DNA of 64,000 bases from Ruegeria sediminis (lineage in GTDB: Bacteria > Pseudomonadota > Alphaproteobacteria > Rhodobacterales > Rhodobacteraceae), in NCBI RefSeq assembly GCF_005938215.1, contig NZ_VCPD01000001.1:744001-808000 (forward strand), in the 5' to 3' direction. Positions 17,723-29,131 of this stretch are shown in pieces. Position 1 is the first letter of the stretch. Each line of letters starts with the position of its first letter. The position numbers were made by a program, and so were the translations under genes. Below the pieces are notes generated by a model that saw only the letters and a program-made list of their open reading frames with translations, was not told the DNA's origin and made no database searches.

Positions 17723-18916
17723 ATGAACATTCACGAATATCAGGCCAAGGCCCTTCTTCGCAGCTATGGCGCGCCGGTTTCCGACGGCCGCGTCGTGTTG
17801 CGCGCCGAAGAGGCGAAAACCGCAGCCGGCGAAATGGATGGCCCCCTTTGGGTCGTCAAGGCGCAGATCCATGCCGGCGGGCGCGGCAAGGGCCACTTCA
17901 AGGAGGCCGATGCCGGTGAGAAGGGCGGCGTCCGTCTGGCGAAGTCGGTCGAGGAAGCCGCCGAGGAGGCCAAGAAGATGCTGGGCCGTACCCTGGTGAC
18001 GCATCAGACCGGACCCGCGGGCAAGCAGGTCAACCGCATCTACATCGAAGCGGGCTCGGGCATCGAGCGCGAGCTTTACCTGGCGCTGCTGGTTGACCGT
18101 CAGACCAGCCGCATCTCTTTCGTCTGCTCGACCGAGGGCGGCATGGACATCGAGGAAGTCGCGGCCGAGACGCCCGAGAAGATCCTTTCCTTCTCGGTGG
18201 ACCCCGCCACCGGCTATCAGCCCTATCACGGCCGCCGCATCGCGTTTTCGCTGGGGCTGACCGGTGGCCAGGTCAAGCAATGCGTCAAGCTGATGGGGCA
18301 GCTCTACAAGGCCTTCGTCGAGAAGGACATGGAGATGCTGGAGATCAACCCGCTGATCGTGACCGACGGCGGCGACCTGAAGGTGCTGGACGCCAAGCTG
18401 GGCTTCGACGGCAACGCGGTCTACCGCCACCCGGACATCGCCGAGCTGCGCGACACCACCGAGGAAGACCCCAAGGAACTGGAAGCCAGCAAATACGACC
18501 TGAACTACATCGCGCTGGACGGCGAGATCGGCTGCATGGTGAACGGCGCCGGCCTGGCGATGGCGACGATGGACATCATCAAGCTTTATGGCGCCGAGCC
18601 GGCCAACTTCCTCGACGTGGGCGGCGGCGCGACCAAGGAAAAGGTGACCGAGGCGTTCAAGATCATCACCTCGGACCCGAATGTCAAAGGCATCCTGGTC
18701 AACATCTTCGGCGGCATCATGCGCTGCGACGTTATCGCCGAGGGCGTGGTGGCCGCGGTGAAGGAAGTCGGCCTGAAAGTGCCGCTGGTCGTGCGCCTGG
18801 AAGGCACCAATGTCGAGAAGGGCAAGGAGATCATCAACACCTCCGGCCTGGACGTGATCGCGGCGGACAACCTGAAGGACGGCGCCCAGAAGATCGTGAA
18901 GGCCGTCAAAGGCTGA
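17723..18916 (+). CDS. sucC: Succinyl-CoA synthetase beta subunit (ADP-forming)
   Basis: A 397-residue ATP-grasp subunit of succinyl-CoA synthetase, which couples succinyl-CoA cleavage to nucleotide triphosphate formation in the TCA cycle. It opens [19 protein letters not shown] as expected. The ATP-grasp lysines lie in [18 protein letters not shown] (near 40-60), and the CoA-ligase domain contains [17 protein letters not shown]. The gene follows the twin TGTGATCACA operator region and is followed by a REP doublet before sucD. It is intact and of normal length (E. coli SucC 388). Confidence 0.97.
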   Translation: MNIHEYQAKALLRSYGAPVSDGRVVLRAEEAKTAAGEMDGPLWVVKAQIHAGGRGKGHFKEADAGEKGGVRLAKSVEEAAEEAKKMLGRTLVTHQTGPAGKQVNRIYIEAGSGIERELYLALLVDRQTSRISFVCSTEGGMDIEEVAAETPEKILSFSVDPATGYQPYHGRRIAFSLGLTGGQVKQCVKLMGQLYKAFVEKDMEMLEINPLIVTDGGDLKVLDAKLGFDGNAVYRHPDIAELRDTTEEDPKELEASKYDLNYIALDGEIGCMVNGAGLAMATMDIIKLYGAEPANFLDVGGGATKEKVTEAFKIITSDPNVKGILVNIFGGIMRCDVIAEGVVAAVKEVGLKVPLVVRLEGTNVEKGKEIINTSGLDVIAADNLKDGAQKIVKAVKG

Positions 18917-18926
18917 TCCCAATTCC

Positions 18927-18982
18927 GTAGGGCGGGCTTCAGCCCGCCTCCCGAAGATTTGGCGGGCTGAAGCCCGCCCTAC
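18927..18982. repeat. REP doublet (BIME-like) between sucC and sucD
   Basis: Two 22-base arms in perfect inverted repeat (18927-18948 and 18961-18982) around a 12-base loop. Each arm starts from outside with GTAG and is itself a hairpin of GGCGGGCT and AGCCCGCC. The GTAG foot plus GC-rich palindrome is the layout of REP elements moved by RAYT (TnpA-REP) transposases. It leaves only a few bases before the sucD ribosome-binding site, so it may affect the sucC:sucD ratio or mRNA stability. No other copy was noticed in the window. Confidence 0.8.
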
Positions 18983-18998
18983 ACAGGAGAATGCCAAG

Positions 18999-19880
18999 AT
19001 GGCAGTCCTCATCGACGAAAATACCAAAGTGATCTGTCAGGGCTTTACCGGCTCGCAGGGCACCTTCCACAGCGAACAGGCCATCGCCTATGGCACCAAG
19101 ATGGTCGGCGGCGTGACCCCCGGCAAGGGCGGGATGACCCATCTTGACCTGCCGGTGTTCAACTCGGTCCACGAGGCCAAGGCGGTGACCGAGGCCAATG
19201 CCAGCGTGATCTACGTGCCGCCGCCGTTTGCCGCGGATTCGATCCTCGAGGCGATCGACGCCGAGATGGAAGTAATCGTCTGCATCACCGAGGGCATCCC
19301 GGTGCTGGACATGATGAAGGTGAAGCGGGCGCTGGAAGGGTCGAAATCGCGGCTGATCGGGCCGAACTGCCCCGGTGTCATAACGCCCGACGCCTGCAAG
19401 ATCGGCATCATGCCCGGCCACATCCACAAGCGCGGCTCGGTCGGCGTGGTCAGCCGCTCGGGCACGCTGACCTACGAGGCCGTCAAGCAGACCACCGACG
19501 TGGGGCTGGGACAGTCCACCTGCGTCGGCATCGGCGGCGATCCGATCAAGGGCACCGAGCATATCGACGTGCTGGAATGGTTCCTGGGCGATGACGAGAC
19601 CCAGTCGATCATCATGATCGGCGAGATCGGCGGCAGCGCCGAGGAAGAGGCCGCGCAGTTCCTGGCGGACGAGGCCAAGAAGGGCCGCAAGAAGCCGGTC
19701 GCGGGCTTCATCGCGGGCCGCACCGCCCCTCCGGGCCGCCGCATGGGCCACGCGGGCGCGATTGTCGCCGGCGGCAAGGGCGGCGCCGAGGACAAGATCG
19801 AAGCCATGCGCAGCGCCGGCATCGTCGTGGCGGAAAGCCCGGCGCAGCTGGGCGAGGCGGTGCTGGAAGCGATTGGTTAA
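18999..19880 (+). CDS. sucD: Succinyl-CoA synthetase alpha subunit
   Basis: A 293-residue alpha subunit with an N-terminal CoA-binding Rossmann domain ([20 protein letters not shown]) and the ligase domain. The phosphorylated His is His251 in [15 protein letters not shown], and [11 protein letters not shown] is also typical. It joins SucC in the heterodimer or heterotetramer. AGGAG lies nine bases before the ATG, immediately after the REP doublet. Another ATG at 18991 is out of frame. The stop is three bases before an AT-richer unknown gene. Confidence 0.97.
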   Translation: MAVLIDENTKVICQGFTGSQGTFHSEQAIAYGTKMVGGVTPGKGGMTHLDLPVFNSVHEAKAVTEANASVIYVPPPFAADSILEAIDAEMEVIVCITEGIPVLDMMKVKRALEGSKSRLIGPNCPGVITPDACKIGIMPGHIHKRGSVGVVSRSGTLTYEAVKQTTDVGLGQSTCVGIGGDPIKGTEHIDVLEWFLGDDETQSIIMIGEIGGSAEEEAAQFLADEAKKGRKKPVAGFIAGRTAPPGRRMGHAGAIVAGGKGGAEDKIEAMRSAGIVVAESPAQLGEAVLEAIG

Positions 19881-19883
19881 CGC

Positions 19884-20585
19884 ATGACCTTTGGCTGGCT
19901 CAGCATCCATACGGGTTTGGCCGCTTGTATAGGCGTTGCGGTGAGTTCCGCATCGCCAGCATTTGCGCAATCCCACAGTGAGCGTGCTGCATTTGCGTGT
20001 ATGCAATTGGATGAAGAGTCAGCTTATGCTGATCTGCAAAATCTCGGCTGGCACAGTGTGATGCCAGTCGAACTCTCGCCAGTTGAAAAAGAGACACTTG
20101 CGACCGAGCATTACCTGTTCAAAGCCCAGCGGCCAAATAACCCCCATAAGCAGCAATCTTTCGAAGAGACCGCCAAGATTGCGATTAGGCGCGTCGAGCA
20201 GCAGATGGCTCGCAATGCTTCCGCTTCAAGCTTTTCGGGTGGCGCTGTATTTAGAAACAGTTCCACGCGAGACTTGGTGAGTATTCAAACTGAAAATCTT
20301 CAAAAATTTGAAAGAACCACCTGTACCTTTTTCTATACCCAAGAAACTGCGCCCAGCCTTTATTCGCATGCCCGGCGAACTCTGAATGCGAATGAACTTG
20401 AAAACACATATGTGACGCTGGTTGGGACGTGGAACAAATACCATGATGGTATCCAACGAGAGGTACAAACCTACCTCTGGAACAACACAAGCATGAGCGA
20501 GGCCCTCCAAAGGGAGTTTCCTGTAGAACTCATGGTTGTCGCCTCCGTTTGGCAGCACGCCGAAAACAAGAAGGGAGACGAATAA
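19884..20585 (+). CDS. Unknown exported protein inserted in the suc operon
   Basis: A 233-residue protein with a likely Sec signal peptide (hydrophobic run to about residue 28, ending ASPAFA before QSHSERAA). The mature part contains two Cys (AFACMQ and TTCTFF), possibly a disulfide, and a Gln/Asn-rich helical body (IRRVEQQMARN, LQREFPVELMVV). I recognise no family. Codon use is clearly more AT-rich than sucD and sucA on either side, which suggests acquisition. It starts three bases after sucD without an obvious ribosome-binding site, so it probably depends on coupling. A periplasmic product within a TCA operon is unexpected. Confidence 0.7.
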   Translation: MTFGWLSIHTGLAACIGVAVSSASPAFAQSHSERAAFACMQLDEESAYADLQNLGWHSVMPVELSPVEKETLATEHYLFKAQRPNNPHKQQSFEETAKIAIRRVEQQMARNASASSFSGGAVFRNSSTRDLVSIQTENLQKFERTTCTFFYTQETAPSLYSHARRTLNANELENTYVTLVGTWNKYHDGIQREVQTYLWNNTSMSEALQREFPVELMVVASVWQHAENKKGDE

Positions 20586-20619
20586 TGCTTCCTGACCTTG
20601 AGATTGGTTCGAGGCTACC

Positions 20620-21162
20620 ATGACCTTCTCCGACGCCATCCGCACCTGTTTCTCCAAGTTCTTCACCTTCTCGGGGCGGGCTTCCCGGCCCGAGTACTGG
20701 TATTTCTTCCTGTTCGTGGTGATCTGCAACATCGTCGCCGGGATCGTGGACTCGGCGGTTTTCACGCAGGTCACCACGACCGAGGCGGATGGCGCCAAGA
20801 CGATCACCGCGACGTCGAGCCAGCCGGTGCAGAGCATCGTCGGGCTGGTCCTGTTCCTGCCGAATCTCGCCGTCGCCTGGCGGCGGATGCACGATACCGG
20901 GCGCAGCGGGCTTTATGCGCTGTTCCCGCTTCTGCTGGCCCTGGGCGCGGGCGCGGTGCTGGTCTTTGGCATCGGCCTCGCCTCGAGCTTCGAGCATGGC
21001 GGGACGCTTGACCTGCTGTTCACGCGGGCCACGCTGCTCGTCGTCATTCCGGCACTGCTTGTCCTGCTGGTGTCGCCCCTCCTGATGCTGTGGTGGCTGA
21101 CCCGCCCCAGCCAGCCAGGCACCAATCAATACGGTCCCAACCCTCATGAGGTAACTCAATGA
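20620..21162 (+). CDS. DUF805 membrane protein
   Basis: A 180-residue inner-membrane protein of the DUF805 (YhaH) family. It opens SDAIRTCFSKFFTFSGRASRPEYWYFFLF, where the FxGRASRxEYW segment is the family hallmark. AWRRMHDTGRSGLYALFP, the second hallmark, follows mid-protein. The end WWLTRPSQPGTNQYGPNP is also typical. About four hydrophobic helices. Function unknown. Its stop overlaps the sucA start (ATGA), so it is probably co-translated with sucA. CGAGG lies just before the ATG. Codon use matches the chromosome, unlike the gene before it. Confidence 0.85.
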   Translation: MTFSDAIRTCFSKFFTFSGRASRPEYWYFFLFVVICNIVAGIVDSAVFTQVTTTEADGAKTITATSSQPVQSIVGLVLFLPNLAVAWRRMHDTGRSGLYALFPLLLALGAGAVLVFGIGLASSFEHGGTLDLLFTRATLLVVIPALLVLLVSPLLMLWWLTRPSQPGTNQYGPNPHEVTQ

Positions 21163-24118
21163 CCGAACATACGCCCAACACCGCCTTCCATGCCTCGAGC
21201 TTCATGCAGGGGCACAATGCCGAATACCTTGAGCAGCTCTATGCCCAATACGCCAACGACCCGGGCGCCGTGGACGCCGCCTGGGGCGAGTTCTTCAAGG
21301 CGATGGGCGATGCCGAGCTGGACGTGAAGAAAGAGGCCCAGGGCCCGTCCTGGGCGCGGAACGACTGGCCGCCGATGCCCGCCGACGACCTGACCAACGC
21401 GCTGACCGGCGAATGGGCCGAGATCGACGCAGCGGCCGCCGGCAAGAAGATCAAGAAAAAGGCCGCCGCGGCCGGCGTCGAGGTCAGCGAGGACCAGATC
21501 AAGCGGGCGGTGCTGGATTCGATCCGGGCGCTCATGCTGATCCGCGCCTACCGCATCCGGGGGCACCTGGTGGCCGACCTCGATCCGCTGGGCATGCGCG
21601 CCAACGACCCGCACCCGGAACTGGACCCCAAGACCTACGGCTTCACCGACGCCGACATGGACCGGCCGATCTTCATCGACAACGTGCTGGGCCTGCAGAT
21701 GGCCTCGATGCGGCAGATCGTCGAGATCGTGAAGCGGACCTATTGCGGTACCTTCGCGATGCAGTACATGCACATCTCCGATCCCGAGCAGGCCGCCTGG
21801 CTGAAGGAGCGGATCGAAGGCTACGGCAAGGAGATCTCGTTCACCCGCGAAGGCCGCAAGGCGATCCTGAACAAGATGGTCGAGGCCGAGGGCTTCGAGA
21901 AGTTCCTGCACGTGAAATACATGGGCACCAAGCGCTTCGGCCTTGACGGCAGCGAGGCGCTGATCCCGGCGATGGAGCAGATCATCAAGCGCGGCGGCGC
22001 GCTGGGGCTGACGGAAATCGTGATCGGGATGCCGCACCGCGGCCGCCTGAACATCCTGGCCAACGTGATGCACAAGCCCTATCGCGCCATCTTCAACGAA
22101 TTCCAGGGCGGCAGCTTCAAGCCCGAGGACGTCGATGGTTCGGGCGACGTGAAATACCACCTCGGCGCCTCGAGCGACCGCGAGTTCGACGGCAACACCG
22201 TCCACCTGTCGCTGACCGCGAACCCCTCGCACCTCGAGGCGGTGAACCCGGTGGTTCTGGGCAAGGTCCGCGCCAAGCAGGACCAGCTGAACGATACGGA
22301 CCGCACCAAGGTGATGGGCGTTCTGCTGCACGGCGACGCGGCCTTTGCCGGCCAGGGCATCGTGGCCGAGGGCTTTGGCCTGTCCGGCCTGCGCGGCCAC
22401 CGCACCGGCGGCACCATGCACATCATCGTCAACAACCAGATCGGCTTCACCACCGCGCCGCACTTCTCGCGGTCCAGCCCCTATCCCACCGACATCGCGC
22501 TGATGGTCGAGGCGCCGATCTTTCACGTCAACGGCGACGACCCCGAGGCGGTGGTGCACGCGGCCAAGGTGGCGACCGAATTCCGGCAGAAGTTCCACAA
22601 GGACGTGGTCATCGACATCTTCTGCTACCGCCGGTTCGGTCACAACGAGGGCGACGAGCCCATGTTCACCAACCCGATCATGTACAAGCGGATCAAGACC
22701 CACAAGACCACGCTGTCGCTCTATACCGAGCGCCTGGTCCGGGACGGGCTGATCCCGGAAGGCGAGATCGAGGACATGAAGGCCGCCTTCCAGGCGCATC
22801 TGAACGAAGAGTTCGAAGCCGGCAAGGACTACAAGCCCAACAAGGCCGACTGGCTGGACGGGCGCTGGTCGCACGTGGACAAGAGCAAGGAAGAATACGT
22901 CCGCGGCGAGACCGCGATCACGCCCGAGACGCTGGCCGAGGTGGGCAAGGCGCTGACCCGCGCGCCCGACGGCTTTGCGCTGCACAAGACCGTCGGCCGC
23001 CTGCTGGAAGCCAAGAGCGCCATGTTCGAGACCGGCCAGGGATTCGACTGGGCCACCGGCGAGGCGCTGGCCTTCGGGTCGCTGCTGACCGAGGGCTATC
23101 CGGTCCGGCTGGCGGGGCAGGACGCGACGCGCGGCACCTTCTCGCAGCGGCATTCGGGGTTCATCCACCAGGAGACCGAGGAACGCTATTACCCGCTGAA
23201 CCACATCCGGGCGGGCCAGGCGAATTACGAGGTCATCGACTCGATGCTCAGCGAATACGCGGTGCTGGGCTTTGAATACGGCTATTCGCTGGCCGAACCC
23301 AACGCCCTGGTTCTGTGGGAGGCGCAGTTCGGCGATTTCGCCAACGGCGCGCAGATCATGTTCGACCAGTTCATCAGCTCGGGCGAGTCGAAATGGCTGC
23401 GCATGTCCGGCCTGGTGACGCTGCTGCCGCACGGCTACGAGGGCCAGGGCCCCGAGCACAGCTCGGCAAGGCTGGAACGGTTCCTGCAGATGTGCGGCCA
23501 GGACAACTGGATCGTCGCCAACTGCACAACGCCGGCCAACTATTTCCACATCCTGCGCCGGCAGCTGCACCGCACCTTCCGCAAGCCGCTGATCCTGGTG
23601 ACCCCGAAATCGCTGCTGCGCCACAAGCACGCGATCAGCGCCGCCGAGGATTTCACCACCGGCTCCAGCTTCCACCGGGTGCTGTGGGATGACGCGCAGA
23701 AGGGCTATTCGGACACCAAGCTGGTGGCCGACAAGAAGATCAAGCGCGTGGTCCTGTGTTCGGGCAAGGTCTATTACGACCTGCTGGAAGAGCGCGACGC
23801 CCGCGGGATCGACGACATCTACCTGCTGCGGATCGAGCAGTTCTACCCGTTCCCGGCGCATTCGCTGATCAACGAGCTGGAGCGGTTCAAGAACGCCGAA
23901 ATGGTCTGGTGCCAGGAAGAGCCCAAGAACCAGGGCGCCTGGAGCTTCATCGAACCCAACATCGAATGGGTGCTGACGCGGATCGGCGCAAAGCACTCGC
24001 GGCCAACTTATGTCGGCCGGCCGACTTCGGCCTCGCCCGCGACGGGTCTGGCCAGCCAACACAAAGCCCAACAAGAGGCGCTCGTGAACGACGCGCTGAC
24101 CATCGAAGGAAAACAAGC

Positions 24119-24122
<4 letters not shown>
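21159..24122 (+). CDS. sucA: 2-oxoglutarate dehydrogenase E1 component
   Basis: A 987-residue thiamine-diphosphate-dependent E1 subunit. It decarboxylates 2-oxoglutarate and passes the succinyl group to lipoyl-SucB. Visible hallmarks are [20 protein letters not shown] at the N-terminus, [72 protein letters not shown] (ThDP site) and [13 protein letters not shown]. Length is somewhat above E. coli SucA (933). The start overlaps the DUF805 stop and its stop overlaps the sucB start, both by ATGA. The long antisense frame opposite is a GC-rich shadow. Confidence 0.98.
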
Positions 24123-25639
<1,517 letters not shown>

Positions 25640-25640
25640 C

Positions 25641-25910
25641 ATGGCGACCCATGTTCTATGGCAGGCCGACGTGGCGGATTTCGACGCCTGGCTCAAGGTG
25701 TTCCGCGAGGACCAGGCGATGCGCAAGTCCGCCGGCATCCGCGACCTGCATGTCTGGCGCGATCCCGACCAGCGTGACCATGCGGTCGCGCTGTTCGAGA
25801 TCACCAATCTCGACAAGGCGAGGGCGTTCTTCGACTCGGAAGAGCTGGCCATGCATCATGAGCGCGGCGGCATCGCCCATATCACGGTCAAGCTGCTGAC
25901 GCCTGTTTGA
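25641..25910 (+). CDS. Small protein, possibly ferredoxin-like/dimeric alpha-beta barrel
   Basis: An 89-residue protein (MATHVLWQADVADFDAWLKV at the N-terminus). The spacing of strands and helices (VLWQADV, DFDAWLKVFRED, DLHVWRD, HAVALFEITN, DKARAFFDSEEL) resembles small dimeric ferredoxin-like proteins such as antibiotic-biosynthesis monooxygenase-like folds; this is inference from the pattern. It lies one base after sucB, in the same operon, and relies on coupling for translation. Similar small genes between sucB and lpd seem familiar from Rhodobacteraceae. Function unknown. Confidence 0.75.
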   Translation: MATHVLWQADVADFDAWLKVFREDQAMRKSAGIRDLHVWRDPDQRDHAVALFEITNLDKARAFFDSEELAMHHERGGIAHITVKLLTPV

Positions 25911-26003
25911 TTGAACCAACGTGCGACCTGTCGCTGGTGGGGCGTACATTGGAAGTCGGGATACTGCGCCATGCAGGAGAAAGCATTGTACAGGCAGCAG
26001 AAA

Positions 26004-26471
26004 ATGAACAGTTCATTTGCCACCTACTACGGCATTTTTGCTATCTTCTTTATCGGAATGCTTGTTACCTACCTGTTTTCTGACATGACTTTTCACAGAA
26101 AAGGTGCGATGGCTCACCTGCTTGTGCCCTTTTTTGTCATGGCCTTACCGCTCATCTTGGCGGTTCGGTGGGGGTCAAAGGACCCCAATGGCAAAGTCGC
26201 GCTCTTGGTCAGCTTGTCATTGACCTTGATTGTCCTGACGGCAATTTGGTTTTGGTGCCTGAGTTGGTTCATTGAACGCAGAATAAGCACTCCGGGTTCC
26301 CCTGTTCCTGACGGTCCTGAAACCACCCGCTTCATCAACACGATGTTCGGTTGGACTATCATATTCGCCACAGCGACAGTGCCGAAGTGGTCGAAATTGC
26401 TGCCAAGGCATGCCGAGAAAACGCAAGAAACATCAACCGAGGAAGCTGGAAGAACGTCGGCTAAGAACTAA
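26004..26471 (+). CDS. Unknown four-helix membrane protein
   Basis: A 155-residue protein with four hydrophobic segments (FATYYGIFAIFFIGMLVTYLF, GAMAHLLVPFFVMALPLILAV, VALLVSLSLTLIVLTAIWFW and FINTMFGWTIIFATATV) and a hydrophilic tail ending GRTSAKN. No family recognised. The frame is open back to a TTG at 25911, with an ATG at 25971 and a GGAG between them, so the start is uncertain; 26004 puts the first helix at the N-terminus. Base composition is visibly AT-richer than sucB and lpd, suggesting a recent arrival within the operon. Confidence 0.6.
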   Translation: MNSSFATYYGIFAIFFIGMLVTYLFSDMTFHRKGAMAHLLVPFFVMALPLILAVRWGSKDPNGKVALLVSLSLTLIVLTAIWFWCLSWFIERRISTPGSPVPDGPETTRFINTMFGWTIIFATATVPKWSKLLPRHAEKTQETSTEEAGRTSAKN

Positions 26472-26524
26472 CCTGACGCAGCGACTATTTGGGGTTCGGC
26501 GTCACAAGAAGAGGAAAACAATCC

Positions 26525-27913
26525 ATGGCAAATTATGACGTCATCGTAATCGGCGCCGGACCCGGCGGCTATGTCTGCGCGATCCGCTGCGCTCAGCTGG
26601 GACTGAAGACCGCCGTGGTCGAGGGACGCGAGACGCTGGGCGGCACCTGCCTGAACGTGGGCTGCATCCCGTCCAAGGCGCTGCTGCACGCCAGCCACCA
26701 GCTGCACGAGGCCGAACACAACTTCGCCAAGATGGGGCTGAAGGGCAAAAGCCCCTCGGTCGACTGGAAGCAGATGCTGGCCTACAAGGACGAGGTGATC
26801 GAGGGCAACACCAAGGGCATCGAGTTCCTGTTCAAGAAGAACAAGATCGACTGGCTCAAGGGCTGGGGCTCGATCCCCGAGGCGGGCAAGGTCAAGGTCG
26901 GCGACGACACCCACGAGGCCAAGAACATCATCATCGCCTCGGGATCCGAACCCGCGTCGCTGCCGGGCGTCGAAGTGGATGAAAAGGTCGTCGTGACCTC
27001 GACCGGCGCGCTGGAGCTGGGCAAGATCCCCAAGAAGATGGTGGTGATCGGGGCCGGCGTGATCGGGCTGGAACTGGGCTCGGTCTATCAGCGGCTGGGC
27101 GCCGAGGTGACGGTGATCGAATATCTCGACGTGATCACGCCGGGCATGGATGGCGAGGTGCAAAAGACGCTGCAGCGCATCCTCAAGAAACAGGGCCTGA
27201 ACTTTGTCATGGGCGCAGCGGTGCAGAAGACCGAGGCGACCAAGACCAAGGCCAAGGTCACCTACAAGCTGCGCAAGGATGACAGCGAGCACGTGATCGA
27301 CGCCGACACCGTGCTGGTCGCCACCGGCCGCCGCCCCTATACCAAGGGTCTGGGCCTGGACGAGCTTGGGATCGAGACCACCAAGGGCGGCCAGATCAAG
27401 GTCGGCAAGGACTGGCAGACCAGCGTCAAGGGCATCTACGCCATCGGTGACGCCATCGAAGGTCCGATGCTGGCCCACAAGGCCGAGGACGAGGGCATGG
27501 CCGCCGCCGAACAGGTCGCGGGCAAGCATGGCCATGTCAACTACGGCGTCATTCCGGGGGTGATCTACACCTGGCCGGAAGTGGCGAACGTGGGCGAGAC
27601 CGAGGAAAGCCTCAAGGACCAGGGCCGCGCCTACAAGACCGGCAAGTTCATGTTCATGGGCAACGGCCGCGCCAAGGCGAATTTCGCCGCGGACGGGTTC
27701 GTCAAGATCCTGGCCGACAAGGAAACCGACCGCATCCTGGGCGCGCATATCATCGGCCCGGCGGCGGGCGAGCTGATCCACGAACTCTGTGTCGCGATGG
27801 AATTCGGGGCGTCGGCCGAGGACCTGGCGCTGACCTGCCACGCGCATCCGACCTATTCCGAAGCGGTGCGCGAAGCCGCGCTGGCCTGCGGCGACGGACC
27901 GATCCACAGCTGA
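26525..27913 (+). CDS. lpd: Dihydrolipoyl dehydrogenase (E3)
   Basis: A 462-residue FAD disulfide oxidoreductase that reoxidises dihydrolipoamide of the 2-oxoglutarate dehydrogenase complex, reducing NAD+. FAD motif [15 protein letters not shown] (6-20), redox disulfide Cys42-Cys47 in [16 protein letters not shown]-binding [16 protein letters not shown], and the C-terminal His-Glu proton relay in [22 protein letters not shown] precedes the ATG; an earlier in-frame start at 26489 adds 12 unlikely residues. It is the last gene of the suc operon and ends just before a strong terminator. Confidence 0.97.
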   Translation: MANYDVIVIGAGPGGYVCAIRCAQLGLKTAVVEGRETLGGTCLNVGCIPSKALLHASHQLHEAEHNFAKMGLKGKSPSVDWKQMLAYKDEVIEGNTKGIEFLFKKNKIDWLKGWGSIPEAGKVKVGDDTHEAKNIIIASGSEPASLPGVEVDEKVVVTSTGALELGKIPKKMVVIGAGVIGLELGSVYQRLGAEVTVIEYLDVITPGMDGEVQKTLQRILKKQGLNFVMGAAVQKTEATKTKAKVTYKLRKDDSEHVIDADTVLVATGRRPYTKGLGLDELGIETTKGGQIKVGKDWQTSVKGIYAIGDAIEGPMLAHKAEDEGMAAAEQVAGKHGHVNYGVIPGVIYTWPEVANVGETEESLKDQGRAYKTGKFMFMGNGRAKANFAADGFVKILADKETDRILGAHIIGPAAGELIHELCVAMEFGASAEDLALTCHAHPTYSEAVREAALACGDGPIHS

Positions 27914-27930
27914 GGCAGTTTGATTTCAGG

Positions 27931-27961
27931 AATGACCCGCCATCAAGCGGGTCATTTTTTC
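27931..27961 (+). terminator. Rho-independent terminator of the suc-lpd operon
   Basis: Perfect arms AATGACCCGC and GCGGGTCATT with a six-base loop, followed directly by TTTT. It starts 17 bases after the lpd stop. Confidence 0.92.
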
Positions 27962-27977
27962 GTGTTTGCTTTGGGCT

Positions 27978-29027
27978 TCATTCGGCTGGATGGCGCCTGT
28001 CCGGTTTCGGTTGACGCTCCTTCGAATCCGCACGTTTTCTATTCGTGAGGACGCGCATAGCGTCCTTCACTGGAACGAAATAGAGCTTCAAGCAGCTGTT
28101 CAACTCGTGTCCACGGTCCTTTTCGGTCACTCCGAATTTGACGTCGCGATTGTCTTCGGGCATCGCATAGGTTCCAAACAGGACGTCCCAAACGGGGAAC
28201 ATGAAGGCGAAGTTCTTGTCCAGATGATCCGGATGGCAACTATGATGCACGTGGTGATGCGCCGGCGATGGAAAAACCTTGGACCAAACCCCCGGCCAGC
28301 GCAGCCAGATGTGAGAGTGCCGCAGGTTGTAGCCGACGAAGTTGAACAGGAACATCAGCAATGGAACACCCAGAAGAGTGGGCATGTTGGGAACGAATCC
28401 AAAGACGTTGAACCAAACACCGGCAGTAACGCCATATATGACGCCATTCGCGGCCATGTAGAACAAGTTGTCCACTGGATGCTCACGAAAATTGGACAAT
28501 GGATGCATGACTTCCGCGCTATGGTGAACTTTGTGAAATTGCCACAAAACCGGGATCTTGTGCTGCAGATAATGCACATAGAAACTGATGAAATCGCTGC
28601 ATGTCATGGCGACCACCATGAACCCGAAGGCCGCTGCGATTGCTCCCCAACCGGTGAATGGGTTTACTTGCGCGGTTTCGATGAGCCCCGCTCCGCCGGT
28701 AACAAACCGGAATGCCTCGAGGGTTGAAAACCCAGCCAACCCGAGCAGCAGGAAATGGCCGATGAGCATGTGGAAAAAGAAATAGCGGACGTCGAGCCAG
28801 GCGGAAGGGTGTTTCCATACCTTCTTGGGAAAAAGAAAACCGACGAAGGATTTCTCACCCTCACCTGACCCTGTTTTCTTACGCGCCTTCAGGTAGATGG
28901 GAAACGCGATCAGAACTGAAGAGGCCAGGTACAAAAAGTAAATGCGATTCTTCGGATCTAGAGGCGACGACAGGACATTCTGTGCGAAGGATATGAAGGA
29001 CTCGTAGTAAGACTGAAGAAATTGCAT
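27978..29027 (-). CDS. Sterol desaturase/fatty acid hydroxylase family protein
   Basis: A 349-residue di-iron membrane protein. The histidine clusters are visible: HYLQH, HKVHHS, then HHHVHHS with further His (CHPDH). These ligate the di-iron centre in the fatty acid hydroxylase superfamily, which hydroxylates or desaturates lipids. Four or more hydrophobic segments occur (for example IYFLYLASSVLIAFPIYL, MLIGHFLLLGLAGF). The true substrate is unknown. Composition is AT-richer than neighbours, hinting at transfer. It faces the lpd terminator. A second member of the family lies at 41320-42294, shorter and GC-rich. Confidence 0.85.
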   Translation of the reverse strand: MQFLQSYYESFISFAQNVLSSPLDPKNRIYFLYLASSVLIAFPIYLKARKKTGSGEGEKSFVGFLFPKKVWKHPSAWLDVRYFFFHMLIGHFLLLGLAGFSTLEAFRFVTGGAGLIETAQVNPFTGWGAIAAAFGFMVVAMTCSDFISFYVHYLQHKIPVLWQFHKVHHSAEVMHPLSNFREHPVDNLFYMAANGVIYGVTAGVWFNVFGFVPNMPTLLGVPLLMFLFNFVGYNLRHSHIWLRWPGVWSKVFPSPAHHHVHHSCHPDHLDKNFAFMFPVWDVLFGTYAMPEDNRDVKFGVTEKDRGHELNSCLKLYFVPVKDAMRVLTNRKRADSKERQPKPDRRHPAE

Positions 29028-29131
29028 GATGTGCCCGATTGGTTGCCTGCATCATGTTTGTACTTGAAAATGTCGAAAAAATGGAATTTCTGGCGAGCAA
29101 CCATCAGAAATCTGCGGTTTTTTCGCAACGA

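Noticed and set aside
18927..18982. The sucC-sucD inverted repeat as a simple terminator
   Set aside because: No T-run follows and sucD must be made with sucC. The GTAG feet and double hairpins fit a REP pair.
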